64,000 bases of DNA from the NCBI GenBank assembly GCA_964589765.1, contig CAZPUM010000001.1, positions 1 to 64,000 of the forward strand, in the 5' to 3' direction. Position numbers and translations under genes: made by a program. Source of the stretch: UBA525 sp964589765. GTDB taxonomy: Archaea; Nanobdellota; Nanobdellia; Woesearchaeales; UBA525. Each line of letters starts with the position of its first letter. Within the stretch, counting starts at the first letter, position 1. A model generated the notes under the pieces. That model was not told where the DNA came from. It saw nothing but the letters and a program-made list of their open reading frames with translations, and ran no database searches. Of the stretch, positions 40,354-48,865 are shown piece by piece.

Positions 40354-40895
40354 TCAGAATCATCGGGGAAATCCCCGAAGAAGATACACTCAACCAGAGC
40401 TGACTCTTCTCCTTCTGAAGTGTGAAACGCTCTTATATTGGCAGTCGGCATCTGTGTGTGAATGTGGTCAATAATACGAAGTTTCTCATTTTCAGGAAGC
40501 TCTCCCCCAACATGAACGATTCCATGTTTTACAAGATTGCCTGGAACCGTACTTGATAGGTTTAGCATGCCTTTGTTTAGTTCTCTTGAGTCAACACCTA
40601 TGTTCTTGGTTTTTTGTTCTAAATCAATTGTTGCGGTTATTGGCAACACCATCTTGTGAAACTTGTACTCTTCCTCCATCTTCAGGAGTTTCTTAACCAG
40701 TTTCATCAGCTTTTCATTTGATACAAAAGTGTCTGAGAATATTGCCCCAATCTCTTGGGTCATGAATTCCTCGTAGATAACCTGGTCATCAAGATGGATG
40801 GATTCCAAAACTTTTCGGAGTTCAGGCAGAGTGGACAGAGGGTCATTACTTGTCAATTCAAGTTGAAACGAAGGTAAATCAATCTTAATTTTCAT
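40350..40895 (-). CDS. Hypothetical protein upstream of nrdR
   Basis: About 181 residues from ATG 40895 (MKIKIDLPSFQLEL); a TTG at 40907 would add four. It is a soluble alpha/beta protein with stretches such as MTQEIGAIFSDTFVSNEKL, KFHKMVLPITATIDLE and HGIVHVGGELPENEKLRI. No family recognised. First gene of the unknown-nrdR-dut operon; an A+T element aattataag near 40938-40946 is the likely TATA box. Confidence 0.75.
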   Translation of the reverse strand: MKIKIDLPSFQLELTSNDPLSTLPELRKVLESIHLDDQVIYEEFMTQEIGAIFSDTFVSNEKLMKLVKKLLKMEEEYKFHKMVLPITATIDLEQKTKNIGVDSRELNKGMLNLSSTVPGNLVKHGIVHVGGELPENEKLRIIDHIHTQMPTANIRAFHTSEGEESALVECIFFGDFPDDSE

Positions 40896-41043
40896 ACCAT
40901 CCTTCAAATAACACCACCTATGTTACAAATAACCATGTTAATTATAAGCCTTCCTCTAAAAATCATACGATTTTCGTTAAATTCTGACAATTATTCTCAT
41001 TTTCCATGAGCACGTTTAATAACCCAAAAAACCTACTGAATAC

Positions 41044-41250
41044 ATGAGTAAACTAGAACTTTGGGCGAAGAGCCACAAAAAAACTGTGGCTGCCACCAGT
41101 ACCGCCTTTGTGGTAGCTACTTTGGCGGCTATTTACACAGCAAAAACTCATTCAGAGAAACAGGGAGAGGTTCAGGAGTTTGGCCCCGTGGACCTCTACC
41201 AGGATTTTGAGAACGAGTTTGACCGCGGGTATGCGTTCAAACAGATTTAG
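41044..41250 (+). CDS. Small single-pass membrane protein
   Basis: 68 residues: a basic start (LELWAKSHKKTVA), one helix (TSTAFVVATLAAIYT), then a polar, acidic tail (FGPVDLYQDFENEFDRGYAF). TATA gtttaataac (41013-41022) is at the leaderless distance. No family recognised. Tail overlaps the VKOR gene by 14 bases on the other strand. Confidence 0.7.
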   Translation: MSKLELWAKSHKKTVAATSTAFVVATLAAIYTAKTHSEKQGEVQEFGPVDLYQDFENEFDRGYAFKQI

Positions 41251-41683
41251 CCCATAACCCGCCGGAAAGTATGGCGAGCATTATGACTGCCAGTTGACTG
41301 CCCAGGCATACAATACATAGAGCACCAATCACAAACACTTCTATGCACGTCAAGTATATTTGGAAAGCAAGCATTACAAAGACAATTATCGATATGTACT
41401 GCCAGAAATCTTTGCTGGTGAAACCTGAGATTCTTTCTATGACCTTTCTTAGGGTAACTAAAAGTGCTACGAAAAGATAGGCCAATAGTCCAAGTGCTGC
41501 TACAGGAATTCCTAGAATGGTTGCCCATGGACTTTTGTTTACTTTGTCGCAATTGAAACTGGCCGAAATATTACAAAAACTACTGTCATCCGGCGCAAAG
41601 TGAAGACCTACGCCGTATGTAGCTATTACAACTCCCATCAATGCCACCAGTATGAAAGCCCATTCTTGCCAGGATTTTACCAT
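41237..41683 (-). CDS. Vitamin K epoxide reductase (VKOR) family membrane protein
   Basis: About 148 residues with four membrane helices. Loop cysteines in FCNISASFNCDKVNKS and the active-site CxxC in GALCIVC are the VKOR hallmarks. Prokaryotic VKORs reoxidise a thioredoxin-like partner and drive disulfide formation outside the membrane. This fits the Cys-rich lipoproteins near 50-57 kb, although no fused or adjacent thioredoxin is visible. ATG 41683 chosen with TATA gtataaatg at 41703-41711; GTG 41701 is longer. Confidence 0.92.
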   Translation of the reverse strand: MVKSWQEWAFILVALMGVVIATYGVGLHFAPDDSSFCNISASFNCDKVNKSPWATILGIPVAALGLLAYLFVALLVTLRKVIERISGFTSKDFWQYISIIVFVMLAFQIYLTCIEVFVIGALCIVCLGSQLAVIMLAILSGGLWAKSV

Positions 41684-41826
41684 AAACTGTCTATAAACCA
41701 CCCATTTATACTGTTTGTGGAGACATATATCTGTAAAACATATCTGTTAAATCCCCAGAAAGTATTTAAATGAGCAATATACTAATGTGGCTACTAGCAT
41801 ACAGCGACAACACTTGGTGAGATACA

Positions 41827-42249
41827 GTGTACAGTGACTACTTAACGCTCGAAGAGGCCGAAACCCGACTAAAAAACGTCCGACCACTACTCGAATCTGC
41901 GCGCAGACTAAAGAGAGAGATTGAGATGATAGCCGCGGGTTACGACTATGACACAACACTTCTTGAACACGAAATGCCACGACTTAACACCCTTGCGCAT
42001 AAGCTAGGACTGAAACTTGAGAGAATGGAAGAACTCGGTTGTTACGTAAAAGACCTCGACATAGGAATAGTAGACTTTCTAACACAATTCGAAGGACGCG
42101 ATGTTTTCTTAAGCTGGAAACTTGGCGAACATAAAATTCAGTTCTGGCATGAGATGGACGAAGGGTTCAGCCAGAGACAACCAATTCTCGACTTAAGTCA
42201 GCTCGACCTGGATTTCGAATTCGAAACTCCCCTCATGAATGAGGACTAG
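41827..42249 (+). CDS. DUF2203 family protein
   Basis: 140 residues from GTG 41827, which follows a GGTGA ribosome site. YLTLEEAETRLKNVRPLLES at the start and LGCYVKDLDIGIVDFLTQFEG, VFLSWKLGEHKIQFWHE in the second half are the DUF2203 signature (helical N-terminus, then a small beta domain). Function unknown. TATA agtatttaaat near 41761-41771 gives a leader of about 30 bases. Confidence 0.88.
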   Translation: MYSDYLTLEEAETRLKNVRPLLESARRLKREIEMIAAGYDYDTTLLEHEMPRLNTLAHKLGLKLERMEELGCYVKDLDIGIVDFLTQFEGRDVFLSWKLGEHKIQFWHEMDEGFSQRQPILDLSQLDLDFEFETPLMNED

Positions 42250-42554
42250 TCAGGAAATTTACTCTTAATCTGAGATTCTACAGCCTCTAATGCAACCTTT
42301 ACAGCAACAGGAAGCTCCCACGAATCTTTAGATGAGTGAATTGAACCCCCAGGATAGTTTACTCTTGCGTTAACCGCAAACTTCTGCCTGTCACCATCCT
42401 TTTGATATGCTTTTGTGTGAATTACAACCTCAAGTTCATTGTTAAGCAGTTGCTTATACCTGTCAGCAAACTTTGCTGCATGGTCATAAGCTAACTGAAA
42501 ATGCTCTTCTTCCGTATTAATTCCGTCAATTCCAACAAACTTCACATTAGCCAT
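42246..42554 (-). CDS. HPF/RaiA-like ribosome-associated protein
   Basis: 102 residues. The layout beta-alpha-beta-beta-beta-alpha, with HTKAYQKDGDRQKFAVNARV, GGSIHSSKDSWELPVAVKVA and LEAVESQIKSKF, resembles the hibernation-promoting factor/RaiA fold that binds the 30S decoding site under stress. The assignment is by pattern only. A GGGTGAT ribosome site precedes the ATG. The stop overlaps DUF2203 by 4 bases. Confidence 0.65.
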   Translation of the reverse strand: MANVKFVGIDGINTEEEHFQLAYDHAAKFADRYKQLLNNELEVVIHTKAYQKDGDRQKFAVNARVNYPGGSIHSSKDSWELPVAVKVALEAVESQIKSKFPD

Positions 42555-42603
42555 TTTATCACCCTAGGTTAAGAAAACAGAGCAACTATTTAGTTATTAT
42601 GAA

Positions 42604-42666
42604 GGGGGTGGCCAAAGAATCATGATACAGGCGCGTATGGGGACGACAGAAGCTATGACCACCACC
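42604..42666 (+). other. Possible structured RNA/hairpin in a 246-bp intergenic region
   Basis: GGTGG near 42607-42611 can pair with CCACC at 42659-42663, enclosing G+C-rich sequence unusual for the A+T-rich intergenic DNA around it. The rest of 42555-42800 contains only the mrp TATA box (actttaata, 42771-42779). Confidence 0.25.
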
Positions 42667-42800
42667 TACTAAAGTTAACGATAGTTTATTCTTAAATCTT
42701 TTCCACAATTAAAAACGCCTTTGCCCCGCAAAGTCAATTATTGGAAAAACAGCATTTATTGTTCATAAATACTTTAATACATAGCCACAATAGTCAAATT

Positions 42801-43613
42801 ATGGTAATAGACCTTTCCCCATATGATGATGAGTTCAAGAACCTCAAAAAGGACCTCAACATCAAACGCCAGAGAGAGACAACCCTTGCCAGCGTTAAAA
42901 GACGAGTGGCAATCCACAGTGGCAAGGGAGGGGTAGGAAAGACATTCATGACTGTGAATGTAGCTTATGCCCTTGCCGAGCGAGGCTACCAAGTAGGCAT
43001 TCTGGACGCGGACGTTGACTGTCCAAACATCCCAAAGTTTTTGGGAATCACCGCGTCCATGAGAGTTGATCAGGACAAAAAATTCATTCCAATTAATCAT
43101 CAGGGAGTTAAGATTGTTAGCATGGGCCTGACAAGAGACGACGAAGGAGAACCCTTCCTTATTCGAGGCCCAGCAAAACACAGGATAGCAATAGACCTCC
43201 TGACCAACACAAACTGGGGGGCATTAGACTTTCTGATTATAGACTTACCCCCCGGAACAGCAGATGTTCCTATGAGTTTACTTGAGTTTGGAAAAGTGGA
43301 GGAGATTCTTTATGTTACAAGTCCTCAGAAAGACTCCTTAATGGATACAAGAAAATCCATAGAGATGGGCAGACAGTTCGGGATTCACGCAACGGGAATC
43401 GTGGAGAACATGTCAGGAGGATTCTTTGGCACAGGAAAAGCTCTGAGTCTCGCTGAAGAGACAGGGATTCCTCTTGTCGGCACAGTACCTCTTGACAAAA
43501 ACATTCTTTCTATGAATGAAAGAGGGGACATAGCTTTCACAGACGTAGATTTTGAAGAAGTCTCTAAACCGATTGTTGACGCCATTATTGCCAATCTCGA
43601 ATCTAGGACATGA
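42801..43613 (+). CDS. Mrp/NBP35 family Fe-S carrier ATPase
   Basis: About 270 residues from ATG 42801 (MVIDLSPYDDEFKN). The deviant Walker A HSGKGGVGKTFMT, DADVDCPNIPKFLG and IIDLPPGTADVPMSL are diagnostic of the Mrp/ApbC/NBP35 P-loop group. These proteins carry and transfer Fe-S clusters. Typical CxxC near the C-terminus is absent here, so the cluster site may differ. It converges with the suf operon with an 11-base overlap at sufC, consistent with related roles. Confidence 0.9.
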   Translation: MVIDLSPYDDEFKNLKKDLNIKRQRETTLASVKRRVAIHSGKGGVGKTFMTVNVAYALAERGYQVGILDADVDCPNIPKFLGITASMRVDQDKKFIPINHQGVKIVSMGLTRDDEGEPFLIRGPAKHRIAIDLLTNTNWGALDFLIIDLPPGTADVPMSLLEFGKVEEILYVTSPQKDSLMDTRKSIEMGRQFGIHATGIVENMSGGFFGTGKALSLAEETGIPLVGTVPLDKNILSMNERGDIAFTDVDFEEVSKPIVDAIIANLESRT

Positions 43614-44337
43614 GAGATTCATAACCGACAGTTTCTATCTCATTAGCAAGCTCTTTTCCACCTGATTTTATTATTTTTCCGTCAGAAAAAATATGGACTT
43701 TATCAGGCACAACATAGTGAAGTATTCTGTTGTAATGAGTTATCAAAAGAGCGCCATGCTCAGGACCTCTAAGTTTGTTTATTCCTTCTGCAACAATTTT
43801 CAGAGCATCAACATCCAAACCTGAATCAGTCTCATCGAGAATAGCAAACTTAGGCATAAGCATAAGCATCTGGAGAATCTCCATTCGCTTTTTTTCTCCA
43901 CCTGAGAACCCCTCATTAAGATAGCGCTTTGCGAAAGTAGGGTCAACCTTGAAATTGTGTAGTTTCTCATCGAATTTTCTGTGAAACTCAAGAACATCCT
44001 GTTCCTCGCCAGTAACTTCCTTCACTGCTTGCCTCATAAAGTTCTCAACAGTCACCCCTGGAATCTCTACAGGGTACTGGAAACTAAGGAACAACCCTTT
44101 TTTAGCACGTTCGTCTGGAGACCAGTCATTGAAAACCTCCCCATCAAGAAGCATAACCCCTTCAGTAATCTCATACTTGGGATGACCCATTATTACAAAC
44201 GCGAGAGTGCTCTTACCACTTCCATTTGGACCCATTAAAGCGTGGACCTCATTTGTATCTATCTCTAAGGATACCCCTTTCAGTATCTCTTTTCCATTGA
44301 CACTTGCGTGAATATTTTTTAGTTCAAGAGTTGCCAT
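43603..44337 (-). CDS. sufC: SufC, ATPase of the Fe-S scaffold complex
   Basis: About 244 residues from ATG 44337 (MATLELKNIHASVNGK). Walker A GPNGSGKSTLAF, the signature FSGGEKKRMEILQ, Walker B FAILDETDSGLDVDAL and the switch His (LLITHYNRI) are those of SufC. It powers SufBD in cluster assembly. Last gene of the suf operon; it overlaps the SufS-SufU gene by 14 bases. Confidence 0.97.
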   Translation of the reverse strand: MATLELKNIHASVNGKEILKGVSLEIDTNEVHALMGPNGSGKSTLAFVIMGHPKYEITEGVMLLDGEVFNDWSPDERAKKGLFLSFQYPVEIPGVTVENFMRQAVKEVTGEEQDVLEFHRKFDEKLHNFKVDPTFAKRYLNEGFSGGEKKRMEILQMLMLMPKFAILDETDSGLDVDALKIVAEGINKLRGPEHGALLITHYNRILHYVVPDKVHIFSDGKIIKSGGKELANEIETVGYESLMS

Positions 44338-45949
44338 TTTCAACCTCCCTTATTGCGCACTGAGTAGCCCTAAGACCAAGCATTGCGCATCTTGCCCTGA
44401 CAGGCTTTGTTGAGAAATCTATCCCTGTTATTTTGTTTACAAAACTTAAATCCAGTTCCTGGACATCAATAACAGACATGCCTTTCAGCTTTGTTGTCAA
44501 AATGCTCATTGTTGCTTGCGATATCGCGCAACCATCGCCCATAAAAGCCACTTCCTTAATTTTGTCTTCAGAAACAACAACTGTTGCCTTGATTGTGTCT
44601 CCGCAATTAGGGTTTTTACCAAGGCAACTATGACCTTCAATATCTTTTTTGTTTCTAGGGTTGAGCACATGGTCTCTGATATGCTCTTTAATCACTTCAT
44701 CATCGACATCAATTGAGGCAGGGTCGTATGACTCGTTCATTGTATTTATGGCTTTGATTAGCCTGTCAACATCATCTTTTGTATTGTAAACCCCCAGGCT
44801 TATTCTGATAGTAAATACTTCCTTGCCTGTTCCAATATCATTCTCATGCTCAAGACCTAACGCACAATGAAGAGGGTGTGTACAGTGGCTTCCCGCCCTC
44901 ACAGCTATACCTTGCATGTCAAGAGTTGAGGCAAAATCGTGGGGGTGCCAACCTTTCATAAGAACACTTACATCACCTATTCTGTTCTCAATTGTGTCAG
45001 GACCTATTATTGTTATCTCCGCGATATTTTTTAGCGAGTCCAAAAGATACTGAAGAACGTCTTGTTCGATTTTCTGAATCTTTACCCAACCCGTTTTTTG
45101 TATGAAATCTATCGCTGCCGAAAGCCCAACCGCCTGTGCTAGCGTGGGCGTTCCTGCCTCAAACTTTGCAACACCCTCTTTGAAAAGGGTGTCTTCAACC
45201 GTGACCTTTTCTACCATTTCCCCCCCATAAATTACTGGAGGCCATGCTTTCAGAAGTTCTCTTTTTGCGTACAGGACTCCTATTCCAGAAGGCCCGTACA
45301 TTTTGTGGGCGCCAAAACAGTAGACATCAACATCAAGCGCCTTCACATCAACAGGCATGTGCGCAACTGCCTGCGCACCATCAACAACGAATGTTGCTTG
45401 TGGAGAATTTTCTCTTACAATTTTACCAATCTCAACTATCTGATTTATAGTTCCAAGAACATTGCTCACATGTGTACAAGCGAAAACCTTCGTATTTTCG
45501 TTTAGTTTCTCTTTCAACACCTCAAGGTCCAATCTGAAATCAGGAGTTATTGGAACAACATCAAACTTCAAGCCAAATTTTTTTGCCAGTTGTTGCCATA
45601 CAACAAAGTTGCTGTGGTGCTCCATAATAGTTACAAGAACTTGATCTCCAGGTTTGAGTCCCTCAAATATTGCCCGCGCAGAAATATTCAATGCGAGTGT
45701 TGTTCCCGAACAGAAGACTATCTCATCCGGTTCGGCATTGATGAACTGCGCGGTCTTATTTCTTGAATCCTCAAACGCTTTTGTTGCCCTTTCGGCAAGA
45801 ACATGTGCACTCCTGTGCACATTTGCGTTGGAGGTCTCGTAGAACTTCCGTTCTGCATCCAACACCGCTTCAGGTTTCTGCGAGGTTGCCGCGGTGTCAA
45901 AGTAAACAATTCCAGGATTGTTTTTTAGTAGGGGAAAAAACTCTTTCAT
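44324..45949 (-). CDS. SufS cysteine desulfurase fused to a SufU/IscU-like scaffold
   Basis: 541 residues. Residues 1-405 are a SufS-type desulfurase: FDTAATSQKP, TIMEHHSNFVVW, CFGAHKMYGPSGIGV (PLP-Lys) and the catalytic Cys in RAGSHCTHPLH. Residues about 415-541 are a U-type scaffold with three conserved cysteines: NPNCGD, GDGCAISQATMS and RARCAML. The long SufU zinc loop is short or absent, so the module is between SufU and IscU. The fusion joins sulfur donor and acceptor in one chain. ATGA overlap with sufD. Confidence 0.92.
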   Translation of the reverse strand: MKEFFPLLKNNPGIVYFDTAATSQKPEAVLDAERKFYETSNANVHRSAHVLAERATKAFEDSRNKTAQFINAEPDEIVFCSGTTLALNISARAIFEGLKPGDQVLVTIMEHHSNFVVWQQLAKKFGLKFDVVPITPDFRLDLEVLKEKLNENTKVFACTHVSNVLGTINQIVEIGKIVRENSPQATFVVDGAQAVAHMPVDVKALDVDVYCFGAHKMYGPSGIGVLYAKRELLKAWPPVIYGGEMVEKVTVEDTLFKEGVAKFEAGTPTLAQAVGLSAAIDFIQKTGWVKIQKIEQDVLQYLLDSLKNIAEITIIGPDTIENRIGDVSVLMKGWHPHDFASTLDMQGIAVRAGSHCTHPLHCALGLEHENDIGTGKEVFTIRISLGVYNTKDDVDRLIKAINTMNESYDPASIDVDDEVIKEHIRDHVLNPRNKKDIEGHSCLGKNPNCGDTIKATVVVSEDKIKEVAFMGDGCAISQATMSILTTKLKGMSVIDVQELDLSFVNKITGIDFSTKPVRARCAMLGLRATQCAIREVENGNS

Positions 45950-46818
45950 ACGGACACCTTCATGAACATTTTTTGTTTAATATGTTCTCCGTGACTTCCC
46001 ATCCTGCTCAAAATACCATCAAAAAACCCGTGAAGTATTAACTGCACTGCTGTTTTTGTAGGTATCCCTCTGGTTCTAAAATAGAATATCAGCTCATCAT
46101 CCAATTGGCCCAGAGAAACACCATGACTACATTTTACGTTTTCATTATTTATCTCGAGGTTGGGCTCAGCATCCATTTTCGCGTTCTCTGAAAGTAGTAT
46201 TGTCTCCTCTTTCTGGTAAGCGTCACAATCTTTGGCATCTTTTTCAATACGAATCATTCCTTTATAGACACCTTCGCTTTCATCAAACATCACCGCTCTG
46301 GTTAACATGTTACTTGTGCTGTTCGGTCCTGCATGAATCATCATACTTTTTACGTCGCACTTGTTTTTGTCTTTACCCAGAACAACACTCTCAAATCTGG
46401 CATTGGACCCTTTGCCCGCCAGAAAACTTGTCACAGCAATCCTGCTGGTTCCTGATGTTGCGTCAACCCACATAATACTGGCGTCTGACATCAAGTGAGC
46501 ATGTCTTGAAATCTGTTTATCAGTTGTTTCGCTGAAATATTTTATGAAAGCATTTGGGTGAACAAGAATGTCAATATTCGCACAACCTTCTGTTTTTTCA
46601 AGAATTGTTGCGTTTGCACCCGGAGAAACAATTATTGTAACAGTCTCGTCTTCTGCCATACAAATCTCAACAGGCATGTCATTTACCCAAGTTTCAGGAA
46701 TTACATAAACAACCTCTTTTCCTTTTCCAGGACGCCAACCAGGACAGTTCTGAAAGTGTGTCATCGCCCCATCCAATTTTTTGCAAGAGTCCAACCCCTG
46801 TAATGGTCTGAGTTTCAA
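45946..46818 (-). CDS. sufD: SufD-like scaffold subunit
   Basis: 290 residues of SufB/SufD beta-helix type (VTIIVSPGANATI, SVVLGKDKNKCDVKSMMIHA, CSHGVSLGQLDDELIFYFRT with the conserved His and family C-terminal motif). Shorter than bacterial SufD (about 420), as is usual in archaea. Forms the SufBCD scaffold. Overlaps both sufB and the SufS-SufU gene by ATGA. Confidence 0.93.
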   Translation of the reverse strand: MKLRPLQGLDSCKKLDGAMTHFQNCPGWRPGKGKEVVYVIPETWVNDMPVEICMAEDETVTIIVSPGANATILEKTEGCANIDILVHPNAFIKYFSETTDKQISRHAHLMSDASIMWVDATSGTSRIAVTSFLAGKGSNARFESVVLGKDKNKCDVKSMMIHAGPNSTSNMLTRAVMFDESEGVYKGMIRIEKDAKDCDAYQKEETILLSENAKMDAEPNLEINNENVKCSHGVSLGQLDDELIFYFRTRGIPTKTAVQLILHGFFDGILSRMGSHGEHIKQKMFMKVSV

Positions 46819-48236
46819 CCTACACTCCCCTCCATTTCAAGTTCTATCAGTTTGTTAAGTTCAACCGAGTATTCCAAAGGCAGAGCTTTCACAATCGGTT
46901 CAATAAACCCGCTGACAACAAGCTGTTTTGCTCGTTCCTCAGATAGACCACGGCTCATTAAGTAGAATATTTCATCAGTTCCTATTTTTCCTACAGTAGC
47001 CTCATGCGCAATTGTAACTTTATCGTTCGCAATTTTCATAGTCGGATAAGTGTTACTTGTGCTTTCCTCTCCAACTAACAACGCGTCACAATCGACACTA
47101 ACCTTGCTGTTTATTGCTCTCTGAGTAACCTTTACCAAACCTCGATAAGAACTGATGCCCCCGTCCTTGCTGATGGATTTCGCAACTATGTTGCTGGATG
47201 TGTCAGGGGCCGCATGTATCACCTTGCTACCAGTATCCTGGTTCTGACCCTCTGAGGCGAACGCGATTCCTAAACTGTCTGAACGCGCACCCCTCCCTGC
47301 CAGGATACTACAGGGGTACAGCATTGTTACACCACTCCCAAGATTGCCGTTGATCCATTCTATCACCCCTCCTTCTTGAACAACGGCACGTTTAGTGTTC
47401 AGATTGTAAGTGTTTTTGCTCCAGTTTTCTACACTGCTGTATCGTACGCGGGCCCCTTTCATAACATGTATCTCTACGCATCCCGCGTGTAGTGCACTTG
47501 TGTTGAACTGAGGGGCAGAACACCCCTCGATGTAATGAACCTCACTTCCCTCATCGGCAATAATCAAAGTGTGTTCAAACTGACCGCCGTACTCGGCGTT
47601 CATTCTGAAATAGGCTTGAAGTGGAATCTTGACCTTGACACCTTTCGGTATATATATGAAGGTTCCTCCTGACCAGACAGCTGTGTGAAGCATCACAAAT
47701 TTGTGGTCGTTAATTGGAACACAGGATGTCATAAAGAACCTTTTAACTAAATCTTCGTGTTCTCTAAGAGCTGTGTCCATGTTTGTAAAAATAACTCCTT
47801 GTGATTCCCATTCTTTCTTTAGATTGTGGTAAACAACTTCGCTGTCGTACTGTGCACCGACACCTGATAGAGATTTCTTTTCAGCTTCTGGAATTCCAAT
47901 ACGTTCGTATGTTTTACGGATATCTTCCGGCAGGTCTTCCCATTTTGTAGACTCTGTAGCTTTTGGTTTGATAAAAAATTTGATTTTAGGAATATCTCTG
48001 ATAAGTTTTGAAAGGTCAGGTCCCCATTTGGGAAAGTCGGTTTTGTTGTAAAGTTCCAAACCTCTCAACCTCTTTTGAAGCATCCAGAGTGGTTCTTTTT
48101 TTAGAGCACTGATGATTTTCACAAGCTCCCTATTTACTCCAGGGGGCGCTTCAAACTCCGGGTCATGTAAATTCGCAGAGTCATAACGCGAACGGTCTAT
48201 GTTGAAAGTGCTCACATCGAGCATCGGAAGTGCCAT
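46815..48236 (-). CDS. sufB: SufB, Fe-S cluster scaffold subunit
   Basis: 473 residues. HTAVWSGGTFIYIPKGVKV, EYGGQFEHTLIIADEGSEV, YIEGCSAPQF (acceptor Cys) and HEATVGKIGTDEIFYLMSRG are classic SufB motifs. It assembles [4Fe-4S] clusters with SufC and SufD. Its ATG overlaps the stop of the small acidic protein gene by one base (TAATG). Confidence 0.97.
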   Translation of the reverse strand: MALPMLDVSTFNIDRSRYDSANLHDPEFEAPPGVNRELVKIISALKKEPLWMLQKRLRGLELYNKTDFPKWGPDLSKLIRDIPKIKFFIKPKATESTKWEDLPEDIRKTYERIGIPEAEKKSLSGVGAQYDSEVVYHNLKKEWESQGVIFTNMDTALREHEDLVKRFFMTSCVPINDHKFVMLHTAVWSGGTFIYIPKGVKVKIPLQAYFRMNAEYGGQFEHTLIIADEGSEVHYIEGCSAPQFNTSALHAGCVEIHVMKGARVRYSSVENWSKNTYNLNTKRAVVQEGGVIEWINGNLGSGVTMLYPCSILAGRGARSDSLGIAFASEGQNQDTGSKVIHAAPDTSSNIVAKSISKDGGISSYRGLVKVTQRAINSKVSVDCDALLVGEESTSNTYPTMKIANDKVTIAHEATVGKIGTDEIFYLMSRGLSEERAKQLVVSGFIEPIVKALPLEYSVELNKLIELEMEGSVG

Positions 48237-48469
48237 TATTCCCCTCTTTTTGGCGTGCCTTCAGAATATTCATCGAGTTGTTTCAGTGCTTTCTCAACAC
48301 CATCACTCTTATCTTCTAGTTGAATCTCAGGAGTCAGTTTTGATATCTCTGGAAGATTCTTTTTTGGCAAAACATCTTCAGGGAAGTCCTCTGCCAGAGC
48401 ATCTATTTCATTCGCCTCTTGTTCTGATACATCTCGTCCGTCCGCAGTCATGTTGTTGTATTTTTTCAT
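48236..48469 (-). CDS. Small acidic protein in the suf operon
   Basis: About 77 residues from ATG 48469, overlapping the HTH gene stop. It is highly polar and acidic (SEQEANEIDALAEDFPEDVL, GVEKALKQLDEYSEGTP) with no Cys and no recognised family; probably disordered or helical. Its position between the regulator and sufB, with start and stop overlaps on both sides, suggests a role in cluster assembly or regulation, but nothing in the sequence proves it. Confidence 0.7.
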   Translation of the reverse strand: MKKYNNMTADGRDVSEQEANEIDALAEDFPEDVLPKKNLPEISKLTPEIQLEDKSDGVEKALKQLDEYSEGTPKRGE

Positions 48470-48825
48470 TTGAAACAAACATCACACCCTTTGGGTATGC
48501 CTCCTTCCAATTTTTCGTGAAGTTTACAGATAAAGCGCTGTTTTTTTGCCAGAGCAATTATTTTTTGCGTCTCCTTAATCATCATGTTAGTGTCAGTGAT
48601 TTTTGGCGCCGCATTTTCTATAGCTTTTATCAGCTCTTTTGGAAATTTAACAGTTTTCCCCCTTTTTTCTTTGAGGTACTGGCTTACAGCAGACTCTGTA
48701 ACCCCCAGAAGCTCTGAAATCTTCTTCTGCGACTTGCCTGAAGACTTCATGGCTATCGCCAGTTCCCTTCTTATCGTCGGGAGGATATAATGGACTTCCA
48801 CTTCCTGTGGTTGCAACAGCTTCAT
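48466..48825 (-). CDS. HTH (XRE-type, COG2522-like) regulator with C-terminal cysteine cluster
   Basis: 119 residues. The helix-turn-helix is GKSQKKISELLGVTESAVSQ, followed by YLKEKRGKTV. The C-terminus RFICKLHEKLEGGIPKGCDVC has C-x2-H and C-x2-C ligands suited to a metal or Fe-S cluster. Archaeal HTH proteins of this layout are predicted regulators. As first gene of the suf operon, with a palindrome at its start, it is a good candidate for an Fe-S-sensing autoregulator. Confidence 0.85.
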   Translation of the reverse strand: MKLLQPQEVEVHYILPTIRRELAIAMKSSGKSQKKISELLGVTESAVSQYLKEKRGKTVKFPKELIKAIENAAPKITDTNMMIKETQKIIALAKKQRFICKLHEKLEGGIPKGCDVCFK

Positions 48826-48826
48826 C

Positions 48827-48840
48827 TTAACTATGGTTAA
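48827..48840. promoter_or_regulatory. Palindromic operator candidate at the suf operon start
   Basis: TTAAC-TATG-GTTAA is a perfect 5-4-5 inverted repeat directly upstream of the first ATG (48825) and downstream of the TATA box, so a bound dimer would block initiation. The HTH protein encoded next to it is the obvious candidate ligand. Confidence 0.6.
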
Positions 48841-48849
48841 CTCAGGCTG

Positions 48850-48857
48850 TTTTTATG
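48850..48857 (-). promoter_or_regulatory. TATA box of the suf operon
   Basis: tttttatg (minus strand cataaaaa) is centred about 28 bases upstream of ATG 48825; leaderless. Confidence 0.65.
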
Positions 48858-48865
48858 TGTTTTGA

